Below are positions 34,525 to 41,584 of a stretch of DNA of 43,665 nt, piece after piece. The first letter of the stretch is position 1; every line of letters starts with the position of its first letter. Both the position numbers and the translations under genes were made by a program. Origin of the DNA: Acidobacteriota bacterium (GTDB lineage Bacteria; Acidobacteriota; Thermoanaerobaculia; Multivoradales; JBCCEF01); contig JBCCHV010000058.1 in NCBI GenBank assembly GCA_039028635.1, positions 1-43,665 on the forward strand, written 5' to 3'. The notes below the pieces were generated by a model that was given only the letters and a program-made list of their open reading frames with translations, was not told where the DNA came from and did not search any database.

Positions 34525-35742
34525 CTAGCGGCTGGTGGAGGGTTGAGTCAGGGGCGAGACCACGGCGTCGGGGGGCGAGTCGTCGGCGACGCTGCGGACC
34601 ACTTCGAGGAGTCCCTCGGCGGGACCCAAGCCGAAGGCTCTCTGCCAGAGGCCGGTGCGGTCGTTGCCGACCAGGAAGATCGCTTGATGGGCTTCTTTGC
34701 GCGGCACCGCCTGGCCGAGGCGGGCGAGCACCCGTTCGACGTCTGCTGGCTCGCCGGTGAGAAAGCTCCATCCCGGGCCGGCCTCGAAGGCTTCTGCGTA
34801 GGTGTTTAGGCGCTCGGGCGTGTCGTGCTCCGGGTCGACCGAGATCGACAGCAGGAAGACATCCCGGCCGAGGCGTTCGTCGAGGGCCTCGTGTAGCCGT
34901 TGGAGCGCTCCGTGCATCACCGGGCAACTGCCGGTGCAGGTCGAGAAGAAGGGGTTGATCACCACCGTTCGGCCGGCGATGAGGTCGCTATAGAAGCGGT
35001 GCTCCTGGCCGTGTTGGTCGACCAGCCGGGTGTCGGTGAAGTACTCCCGGGCCGGCTGGTTGCCGAGGGGGTGTTGGGCGTTCGCGGCCGCCTGCGCCGG
35101 GCGGGTCGCGGCCGGTGGCAGCTCATCGAGCAGGCGGATCAGCTCGTGCGGCGGAGCCAGGCCGTGGGCTCTCAGCCAGCGATTGGAGCGCGTGTCCCCC
35201 AGCAGGATCAGCGGGGCGTGATCCTCCTTGAGGGCCGAGAACACCCCGAGGTCTTTGAGCAGCCCGTCGACCACCGGCTTCGAGGCGGTGAGGAGGCGCC
35301 AGCGCGAGCTGCCGTCGAAGCGCTCGGACCAGGTCTTCAGTCGCTGTGGAGTGTCGACCGCCGGATCGATGGTGATCGAGACGAAGGCAACCTCTTCCGC
35401 GGCGTCGGGCCGTGCTTCGAGCTGACGCTGCAGGGTGGCGAAGAGGGCACCCATCGGCGAGCAGACGGTGGTGCAGGAGGTGAAGATGAAGTTGATCGCC
35501 ACCTTGCGGCCGGCCGCCAGCGCGGGTAGCCGGACGGTCTCGCCGTGCTGGTCGACCAGCTCGACATTCGGCAGCTCGAGGGGCAGAAATGCCCCCTCGA
35601 CAGGGCCCGTCGCGGACTCTCGGTGATGGTGATTCTGACGGTGTTCCTGGCCTGCCAGAGGCAGACCGGCGGTCAAGGCGGCGCAGGTCGCAGAGACCAG
35701 CAAGGCTCGCAGCGAAACTGGAAGAAGACGAGCGGATTCCAT
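34525..35742 (-). CDS. Tandem SCO1/SenC double-domain protein
   Basis: SCO proteins are thioredoxin-fold periplasmic copper chaperones or thiol reductases for Cu sites. This 405-aa protein has a signal peptide, a His-rich stretch (HRQNHHH, 34-40) and two complete SCO domains. The first carries Cys90 and Cys94 (FTSCTTVCSP) with His175 (EDHAPLILLGD). The second carries Cys269 and Cys273 (FSTCTGSCPVMH) with His352 (EAHQAIFLVGN). Both keep the CxxxC plus distal His copper triad, so both could be functional. Most SCO proteins have a single domain. It leads the oxidase operon, has GGGAGGGA before the ATG, and probably loads copper into the adjacent multicopper oxidase. Confidence 0.9.
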   Translation of the reverse strand: MESARLLPVSLRALLVSATCAALTAGLPLAGQEHRQNHHHRESATGPVEGAFLPLELPNVELVDQHGETVRLPALAAGRKVAINFIFTSCTTVCSPMGALFATLQRQLEARPDAAEEVAFVSITIDPAVDTPQRLKTWSERFDGSSRWRLLTASKPVVDGLLKDLGVFSALKEDHAPLILLGDTRSNRWLRAHGLAPPHELIRLLDELPPAATRPAQAAANAQHPLGNQPAREYFTDTRLVDQHGQEHRFYSDLIAGRTVVINPFFSTCTGSCPVMHGALQRLHEALDERLGRDVFLLSISVDPEHDTPERLNTYAEAFEAGPGWSFLTGEPADVERVLARLGQAVPRKEAHQAIFLVGNDRTGLWQRAFGLGPAEGLLEVVRSVADDSPPDAVVSPLTQPSTSR

Positions 35743-35875
35743 GATTCCCTCCCAACGGATTCAGCACAGGGCGCGCGGATCGACCGCGCTCGTAGTGAAG
35801 ACTCGTCCAATGGGTGGGACGGGAGGGGATTCTCTTGCAGGCGAGGGTGAGATCTTCTTCGCCAGAGAAAAGAGC

Positions 35876-36098
35876 TAGCAGGCTGCTGAAAAAGTCCGCT
35901 TCGCGACTTTCCAGCGCTGCTAGCTGTTTTTTCCGCGCGGGGCTACGCGCCCCTGACTGCGCGTCCCGCTCCGGCTCAAGAAGCGCGGTTCTTGAGCCTC
36001 CTCTCCCGTCGCGGCGGCTGCCCCGCCGCCAGGCCGGGGGCGCCCAGCCCTCTCGGGCCCGGACGCAGGTTGCCGATGAGTTTTTCAGCAACCTGCTA
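35876..36098. mobile_element. MITE-like non-coding element
   Basis: A 223-bp element bounded by terminal inverted repeats of 18 bp with one mismatch (TAGCAGGCTGCTGAAAAA at 35876-35893; TTTTTCAGCAACCTGCTA at 36081-36098). A perfect 10-bp hairpin (35973-35982 with 35989-35998) lies at its exact centre. It encodes nothing. AGAGAAAAG flanks it on both sides (35864-35872 and 36101-36109) and may be a target duplication, although 2-3 extra bases separate it from each end. Elements with this type of end are usually moved by a transposase elsewhere in the genome; none is in this window. It accounts for most of the gap between the SCO gene and the duplicated-domain gene. Confidence 0.75.
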
Positions 36099-36099
36099 G

Positions 36100-36130
36100 A
36101 AGAGAAAAGGACCGGCGGGTTGCCGGTCCT
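36100..36130 (-). terminator. Rho-independent terminator of the sigma/CHAT operon
   Basis: On the - strand AGGACCGGC, a 5-base loop and GCCGGTCCT (stem bases 36122-36130 and 36108-36116) are followed by TTTTCTCTTC. It lies 26 bases behind the stop of the last gene of the ECF-CHAT operon. The T-rich tail touches the end of the MITE-like element. Confidence 0.85.
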
Positions 36131-36155
36131 GGTCATGCTGGAGCCATCGCTCGGG

Positions 36156-36875
36156 TCAGCGGTCTTCGCCCTGGGGGGGATCCTCCTCGTCGCCGCCCCA
36201 CACCCCGGAGGCCTCCGGATCACCGATCACCCCCACCCCGAAGATCCGTTGGTCGCCGTCGAAGTCGGCGATCGAGCACTGCACGACGATACGCGGATGC
36301 TCGTTGGCCGGTAGCTCGCCCCGTAGGGCGCCGGACTCCGCCACGTATTGCATCGTTGGCACCGGGGGGATGGCCTCTCCAAAGACGTTGCTGATGCTGA
36401 GGACGGAGTTGCCCTCTCCAAGGGTGACGGTGGAGCCGATGCCGAACTGCGAGCCGCTGCTCGCTTGAACCTTCCAGATCTGGTCGTTGCCCCAGGGGTT
36501 GGTCGGTGCCTGGCGCTCGCCAGAGGTGCTGGTCGTGGTGTCCGCGACATGATCCGCGTAGCAGAGGGCGAGGCGACTTTGCTTGAGGTCGGTGGCCTCC
36601 ATCAGGGCGGCGCCGTAGAGGGCCCGATAGTCGATGGTGGGGTCGGGATCCCGATAGTGGGCCAGCACCAGCTCCGGGGTCATCGGCAGACCGGTGATGC
36701 GCATCTGATCGTCGCTTTCCCAGTAGGTGATCTGGAGCCCTTCGCCGACTTCCGGCTCGGTGGTGACGGACAGCACGCCGTTCTGCGAATCAATGGTGAT
36801 CTCGGTTCCGAGACCAAATGGAATGCCGGCCGTCAACCAGACCCTCCAGACACCGAGGAAATCTTGCTCTGCCAT
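36156..36875 (-). CDS. Internally duplicated protein of the CHAT operon
   Basis: A 239-aa protein of unknown family. Two related segments can be aligned by eye. The first is about residues 6-60 (WRVWLTAGIPFGLGTEITI...GVLSVTTEPEVGEGLQITY). The second is about 120-185 (IWKVQASSGSQFGIGSTVTL...SVLSISNVFGEAIPPVPTMQY). Shared features are W-x-V, FG(L/I)G(T/S), a VLS strand, GE and a Tyr, then a tail rich in Asp, Glu and Gly. No signal peptide, so it is probably cytoplasmic. ATG at 36875 has GGAGGG six bases before it; the longer frame to 36941 is less likely because it would overlap the CHAT gene. It follows the CHAT gene by 19 bases and ends at the operon terminator. Candidate substrate, inhibitor or effector of the protease. 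Confidence 0.72.
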   Translation of the reverse strand: MAEQDFLGVWRVWLTAGIPFGLGTEITIDSQNGVLSVTTEPEVGEGLQITYWESDDQMRITGLPMTPELVLAHYRDPDPTIDYRALYGAALMEATDLKQSRLALCYADHVADTTTSTSGERQAPTNPWGNDQIWKVQASSGSQFGIGSTVTLGEGNSVLSISNVFGEAIPPVPTMQYVAESGALRGELPANEHPRIVVQCSIADFDGDQRIFGVGVIGDPEASGVWGGDEEDPPQGEDR

Positions 36876-36894
36876 GGAAAACCCTCCTCTCGAT

Positions 36895-39800
36895 TCATGG
36901 GCGATGGGTGGTCGAAGATGGCCGCGGTTGGAGGTCGGCATCCTGCCAATCGCCGACCATCACGAAGCCGGCCCAGGATTCGGGGCGAGCGAACCGCGGG
37001 TCGCGTCGCAAGACGCCTTGTGCTTGCCGCAGAGCTGCGGCGGGGGCCGAACCCTGAGCGATCGCGCCGTAGAAGTGGCGCACCAGCTCGGCGGTGGAAC
37101 GGTCGGCGACGGGCCACAGGCTGGCGATCACGCGGCTCCCCCCGGCTTCGAAGAAAGCCTGGGTCAAGCCCACCAGCCCCTCGCCCCGGATCTCCTTGCC
37201 GAGGGCCGTTCGACAGGCGGAGAGAAAGACCAGCTCGGCGCGCAGGTCGAGGCGTCGTAGGTCGGCGGTACCGAGGAATCCTCCGTGCCCTGGGTCGGTG
37301 GCGGCGGGGAGCGAAAGCTCGAGGCCGGAGCGGGCCGGCACCACATCGTCGACGTGGGCGTGGGTGGCGAGATGAAGAATGCGGAAGTCGCCCAGGGACT
37401 CGTCGAGCAGCCAGTGGGCGTTGGCATCGGCATCGAGGGCGATGCGGGTCGGCTCGTCACCGGCGGCGGCGGTGACGAAATCCGCCTCATTCCGGCTGAA
37501 GCGCAGCCGGGGCAGCCGGTCCTGGCCCCGGGAGGTGGTCACCAGGTCGGCTCCGGACGGGCCCGAAGCCAGCCTCAGATCATCGGGCGAGAAGATCGGG
37601 TCGGCGAGGACGGCGGCCCATCCTTCGGCGACGGGGCGCGCGGCGCGCCGCCGCCGGTCGAGGGCGAGCACCGCGGCGGAGGGAATGCGCACTAGCTCGA
37701 AGCGATCCGCGAGCACGCCGTCCGCTGCCGGCAGGGCGGCAAACGGTAGGAGATGGAGCGGTCCGTCGAGGGCGAGGACGATGCGCTGCGGCGCTCTGGC
37801 GAGCCTCGCCGCCGCGTCGCCGATCAAGCGCTTCGAGAGCCAGCGGGCGCTCTCGCCGGAGCCGGTGCTCGAGAGCAGCTCCCGCCGTGCCGCTCGGACG
37901 ATCTCTTCGAGCTCGGCCCGCGGTGGCAGCGGAAAGACCTCGAGGCTCCACGTCGTCACCACGAAGAGGTGGGAGGCGTCCTCGCCGACGAGGTATTCGA
38001 AGAGGACGGTGGAGTCGTCGAGCAGCCTCTGGACCGACGCCAGGTCGATGCCAGTGGCGAGCGAGAAAGACGTGGGAGCCGAGCCCAGCAGGCTGCGCAG
38101 GCCCCAGCCACGCGCCGCCTCGCTGGCCGCCAAGGCGGCGGGCTTCTGGTCCGCCTCCAGCAGCGCGCTGACGTAGCGCTCTCGGGCTCGGCGCTGGGCG
38201 CCGGCGAAGAGAGCCCGCAGATCCGAGCTCTCGAGCTCCAGAGTCACGGCATCGAAGGCGGCGAGGGACTCTTCCAGCAGGCCGAGGACGGCATGGGATC
38301 GAGGGCCGGACGAGGATGCGGCGCCGGCCTCGAGCTCCGCGAGGTGGAAGAGGGCCCAGCCTCGACCGTGGGGGTCGTCGAAGCGATCGTAGGCGTCGAG
38401 AGCCTCGGCGAGACCGGCGCGCGCCGCCGCGGGCCGGCCGAGGGCGGCGAGGGCGCGGCCGTGAATCACCCGGACTGCCGCCACCAGCGCCGTGTCGTCG
38501 CTCGTTGCCAAGGCTCCAAGGGCTCGCGAGAGGTGCTCGAGGGCGATGCTGGCGTTGCCCGACTGCAGCTCGCACCGACCGAGGAAGGCGGTCGCCACCG
38601 CTTCTCCATGGTCATCGTCGGTGGCCGCCTCGAGCTCCTGTGCTCGGCGGTAGGCGGCGCACGCCGTCGGCCAGTCACCGAGGCTGGCCGACAGGTGGCC
38701 GGAGATCTTGAGAGCACTGGCCTCGCCGGCGACGTTGCCCACCCGGCGATGCAGCTCGAGGGCCTGTTGCGCCCGTTGGGCCGCCGCCTCGAAGTCCCCC
38801 AGTCGGGCCTCGGTGCTGGCGAGGTTGTGCAGGGTGCGGGCACGCCAACGCTGATCGCCGAGCTGCTCGAAGCGAGCGAGGGCTCCGCGGTAGGCCTCGA
38901 GGGCCGCTTCGAGCTCGGCCCGGCGGCGGTGCAGGCCGCCGAGGTTGTGAAGAGTTTTGGCTTCGAGCTTGGTCAGGCCGAGGGCGCGTTGAATCTCGAG
39001 CGCCTCTCGGAATCGCTTCAGGGCGGCGGGCGATTCTCCGAGCACCTTGTGGGCCTGGGCGATGTTGACCAGATAGGCCGACTCGGCTTCGGCGTCGCCT
39101 ATCCGGCGAGCCGCCGGGAGCGCCGCCTCGAAGCAGCCGATTCCCGCTTGCAGCCGGCGCTCCATGAGATCGATCAGACAGAGATTGCCGCGCACGATCG
39201 CCTGGCGGAACGGGTCTTCGAGCGCTTCGGCCAGGGCCAGCGCCGTCTCGAAGGCCTGGCGGGCGCCGGTCGTGTCGCCGTCCGGTCCCAGGACCAGGCC
39301 GATCTCGTTCCAGGTGTCGGCCAGGCGGGGGCGGTCCTCGGGGGCTGTCCAGCGCAGCAGCGCAGCGCGGGCGTGCTCGAGGGCCGGCCGGTAGTCGCCG
39401 AGCAGGCGGAAGAGCACCGCCTCGGCATAGAGAGCTTGGGCGGTCAGTCGGTCCTGCAGATCCCGACGCCAGGGACTGCCCGGCGTGGTTGGATTCTGAG
39501 CTTGGTCAGGGGCGTCATCCACCACGATGCCGTAGAGGGAAAGGGCGCGGCGGCGGCCGGCACCGGTGCCCTCGGCATAGGCCCGGCCGGCGGTGGTCAG
39601 CTGTGCCAGCGTAGTCAACCAGCCTTGGCTGCCCGAGCCTTCGCGGCCGACACTGAGCAGGATCTGGTAGCGGCTGGGGTGGTAGTGGAGCACTTCCGGG
39701 TCCGCAGACGGGCCCCCCGGTGCCTTGGTCGTGACTCGCAGGGTGACTTGGCCGCGGGCCTCCGGTGGCAGCAACAGCAACTCGATGCCGTCGTAGTCGA

Positions 39801-40095
39801 GGGGCGTGTCGAGGATCCAGGGCTTCTCGCCGCCGGGCCAGCGAGCCTCGAGTCGCACGTCGACCCGGTTCTGCTCGACGAACAGCGCGGCGCGTCGGCC
39901 GGCGGCGAGCTCGAAGCGATAGAGGTGCTCGCCGCCGGCGGAGCTTGCCCCCGGTAGGCGATCGACGTTCCGTTCGACCGGTACGCCTGGAGCGAGGGGC
40001 AGCGCGGAGGAGAGTCCCTCGTCGGCCATCGCCACGCCGCCGAGGAGGACGAAGCCGGTGAGGACCTGCCACGCGATGGACCCCATCGGTCTCAC
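36895..40095 (-). CDS. Exported TPR-CHAT caspase-like protease
   Basis: A 1066-aa protein. The N-terminus has a probable signal peptide (MGSIAWQVLTGFVLLGGVAMA). Then come a beta-rich domain (about 30-150), many tetratricopeptide repeats (about 180-620, e.g. GDTTGARQAFETALALAEAL and ALEIQRALGLTKLEAKTLHN) and a C-terminal CHAT domain (about 720-1055) with the catalytic dyad His912 (LHLATHAH) and Cys961 (FLSACRTALG). CHAT domains are caspase/HetF-type cysteine peptidases; Csx29 of the type III-E CRISPR system is a TPR-CHAT protease. The start is GTG at 40095, giving a 4-base overlap with the anti-sigma gene, or ATG at 40086. If exported, it could act on the periplasmic part of the anti-sigma factor; this is inferred. 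Confidence 0.88.
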   Translation of the reverse strand: MRPMGSIAWQVLTGFVLLGGVAMADEGLSSALPLAPGVPVERNVDRLPGASSAGGEHLYRFELAAGRRAALFVEQNRVDVRLEARWPGGEKPWILDTPLDYDGIELLLLPPEARGQVTLRVTTKAPGGPSADPEVLHYHPSRYQILLSVGREGSGSQGWLTTLAQLTTAGRAYAEGTGAGRRRALSLYGIVVDDAPDQAQNPTTPGSPWRRDLQDRLTAQALYAEAVLFRLLGDYRPALEHARAALLRWTAPEDRPRLADTWNEIGLVLGPDGDTTGARQAFETALALAEALEDPFRQAIVRGNLCLIDLMERRLQAGIGCFEAALPAARRIGDAEAESAYLVNIAQAHKVLGESPAALKRFREALEIQRALGLTKLEAKTLHNLGGLHRRRAELEAALEAYRGALARFEQLGDQRWRARTLHNLASTEARLGDFEAAAQRAQQALELHRRVGNVAGEASALKISGHLSASLGDWPTACAAYRRAQELEAATDDDHGEAVATAFLGRCELQSGNASIALEHLSRALGALATSDDTALVAAVRVIHGRALAALGRPAAARAGLAEALDAYDRFDDPHGRGWALFHLAELEAGAASSSGPRSHAVLGLLEESLAAFDAVTLELESSDLRALFAGAQRRARERYVSALLEADQKPAALAASEAARGWGLRSLLGSAPTSFSLATGIDLASVQRLLDDSTVLFEYLVGEDASHLFVVTTWSLEVFPLPPRAELEEIVRAARRELLSSTGSGESARWLSKRLIGDAAARLARAPQRIVLALDGPLHLLPFAALPAADGVLADRFELVRIPSAAVLALDRRRRAARPVAEGWAAVLADPIFSPDDLRLASGPSGADLVTTSRGQDRLPRLRFSRNEADFVTAAAGDEPTRIALDADANAHWLLDESLGDFRILHLATHAHVDDVVPARSGLELSLPAATDPGHGGFLGTADLRRLDLRAELVFLSACRTALGKEIRGEGLVGLTQAFFEAGGSRVIASLWPVADRSTAELVRHFYGAIAQGSAPAAALRQAQGVLRRDPRFARPESWAGFVMVGDWQDADLQPRPSSTTHRP

Positions 40096-40841
40096 GGCGG
40101 CGGGACGACTTCGAAGGAGAACTCGCCGGCGGACTCGACGCGACCGTCGGCCGATCGCAGGGAGGTGTCGAGGCGATACGGGCCGGTCGCGAGCAGCATC
40201 GAGGGCAGGCTCAACACCAGCGGCCCGGCCGGGGGCGGCGTCAGTCCTTCTGCGGACCAGAGGGTTTCACCCTCGGCATCGCGAAGGGCGACATCGACAC
40301 CCAGTCCGGAGAGATCGCCGAGATCCACCGCCAGGGCGATCCAGGGCTCGTCGGGGTGCACGGTGATGGCGGGTTTGGCGGGCTCGCTGGAGGCGCTGTC
40401 CCGGCGAATCTCCAGCACCACCGCCGGCGTCGCGGCCCAGGGTCGCTCGAGCCGTTCGATCTGGTCCGTCAGGGCGCGGTTGGATTGGGCCAGGCGCAGG
40501 GCGGGCAGCAGGGCGATCAGGAGGAGGGCGGCGGCGGCGAGCCAGCGCAGCGGAGAGGCGGCCCGCGGCGGCTCGGTTTCCGACGGGATGAAAACCGGCG
40601 CCGTGGTCGTGGCGCTGGGGATCGCGGGGCTCTCCGCGGCGGGGCCGATCTCGGCCAGGCCAAGGCGCAGCTCCTGGGCCAGCTCGACCGCCTCGAGACA
40701 CTCGCCGCAGTCGGCGAAATGCTCCTCGAACCTCTCCTGCTCCGCCGCGTTGAGTTGCTCCAAGACGTAGCGCTCCACCCAGTTGTGCTCTTCGATCAGG
40801 CGATGATCCACGGGCTCATTTCCATTGGGGTTGTGGGACAT
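40092..40841 (-). CDS. Membrane anti-sigma factor with zinc-finger domain
   Basis: A 249-aa protein with the zinc-binding anti-sigma (ZAS/zf-HC2) pattern His41-x3-Cys45-x2-Cys48 (HFADCGEC), one transmembrane helix (about 98-118, RWLAAAALLLIALLPALRLA) and a periplasmic domain of about 130 residues rich in beta structure (TVHPDEPWIALAVDLGDLSG...). It lies 9 bases behind the ECF sigma gene and overlaps the CHAT gene by 4 bases, the usual arrangement of an anti-sigma factor with its sigma and an extra component. The topology places the sigma-binding part in the cytoplasm and the tail where an exported protease could reach it. Regulated release of the sigma factor by proteolysis is inferred. Confidence 0.85.
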   Translation of the reverse strand: MSHNPNGNEPVDHRLIEEHNWVERYVLEQLNAAEQERFEEHFADCGECLEAVELAQELRLGLAEIGPAAESPAIPSATTTAPVFIPSETEPPRAASPLRWLAAAALLLIALLPALRLAQSNRALTDQIERLERPWAATPAVVLEIRRDSASSEPAKPAITVHPDEPWIALAVDLGDLSGLGVDVALRDAEGETLWSAEGLTPPPAGPLVLSLPSMLLATGPYRLDTSLRSADGRVESAGEFSFEVVPPP

Positions 40842-40850
40842 GACGCGAAG

Positions 40851-41453
40851 CTATTTCACTTCCAGCCGCGATCGCTCGCCCCAGGGCGAGCCGAAGCGCG
40901 CCTCGAAGAGCTGCTTGTAGCGCTCGCGCGCCCGGTGCAGGACGCAGTTGAACTGGGAGGAGGACAGACCGAGGTCCTCGCAGATGGCCGGTTTGTCCTC
41001 TTCAGCGAGGTAAAAGCGGGTCAGGATCTCGCGATCGCGCGGCGTCCCGAGCTCGCCGAGCAGGTGACGGGTGAGGCTGGCCCGCTCGCTGGCGATCAGC
41101 TGCGCCTCGGGCTCCGGTTCAGAGGCCGCTCGCTGCAGCGTGATCGGGGAATCCGCATCGGTCTTGCGCCGTGCCTTGCGACGGTGGTGCTCGATCACCA
41201 GATTGCGGGCCAGGGACATCAGGAAAGAGCCCAGCTTCGCCGGCTCGCGAAGCTCCCCTTGCCGGATCTTGGCGATGCCGAGCTGGAGCGTGTCCTGGAG
41301 GAAATCCTCGGCGTCCGCCGTCTCGCGCAGGCGCTGACGCAGCAGGGCGAAGAGTGGTCGGCTGTAGCGCTCGACGAGCCAATCCTCGGCCTGCGAATCT
41401 CCTCGCAGAATCAGCGCGACCATTTCTTCTGGTCGAACGTCAATTGGGGGCAC
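40851..41453 (-). CDS. ECF family RNA polymerase sigma factor
   Basis: A 200-aa sigma-70 family protein of the extracytoplasmic-function group. Region 2 has LVERYSRPLFALLRQRLRET and ADAEDFLQDTLQLGIAKI, then SFLMSLARNLVIEHHRRKAR. Region 4 is near TPRDREILTRFYLAEEDKPAICEDLGL with the helix-turn-helix ICEDLGLSSSQFNCVLHRAR. The linker between regions 2 and 4 is unusually long and charged. The start is GTG at 41453; ATG at 41423 (MVALILRGD) is an alternative. It heads the operon of anti-sigma factor, TPR-CHAT protease and duplicated protein. The genes it controls, probably including this operon, are unknown. Confidence 0.92.
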   Translation of the reverse strand: MPPIDVRPEEMVALILRGDSQAEDWLVERYSRPLFALLRQRLRETADAEDFLQDTLQLGIAKIRQGELREPAKLGSFLMSLARNLVIEHHRRKARRKTDADSPITLQRAASEPEPEAQLIASERASLTRHLLGELGTPRDREILTRFYLAEEDKPAICEDLGLSSSQFNCVLHRARERYKQLFEARFGSPWGERSRLEVK

Positions 41454-41537
41454 GCCGAAACACTACCACCAAGGAATCACTGCGGGGCAAGGGTGCGCCC
41501 GCGGCGCGGAATTCCCCTGGCGTCGACCCAAGGGTCA

Positions 41538-41566
41538 CCCTGCCGGCGAGGCTTTCGCCGGCAGGG
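41538..41566 (-). terminator. Possible terminator or stem-loop behind the CARDB gene
   Basis: A perfect 12-bp stem, CCCTGCCGGCGA (41538-41549) with TCGCCGGCAGGG (41555-41566), and a 5-base loop, 18 bases behind the stop of the CARDB gene. No T-tract follows on either strand, so a classical intrinsic terminator is uncertain. It separates that gene from the ECF sigma operon. Confidence 0.45.
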
Positions 41567-41584
41567 TCCCTGCGATGCCTCGGC

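Noticed and set aside
32526-34760. 744-codon open frame on the + strand
   Set aside because: Antisense to the multicopper oxidase, whose copper motifs prove the other strand is coding.
37753-39957. 734-codon open frame on the + strand
   Set aside because: Antisense to the TPR-CHAT gene, which has clear TPRs and a catalytic dyad.
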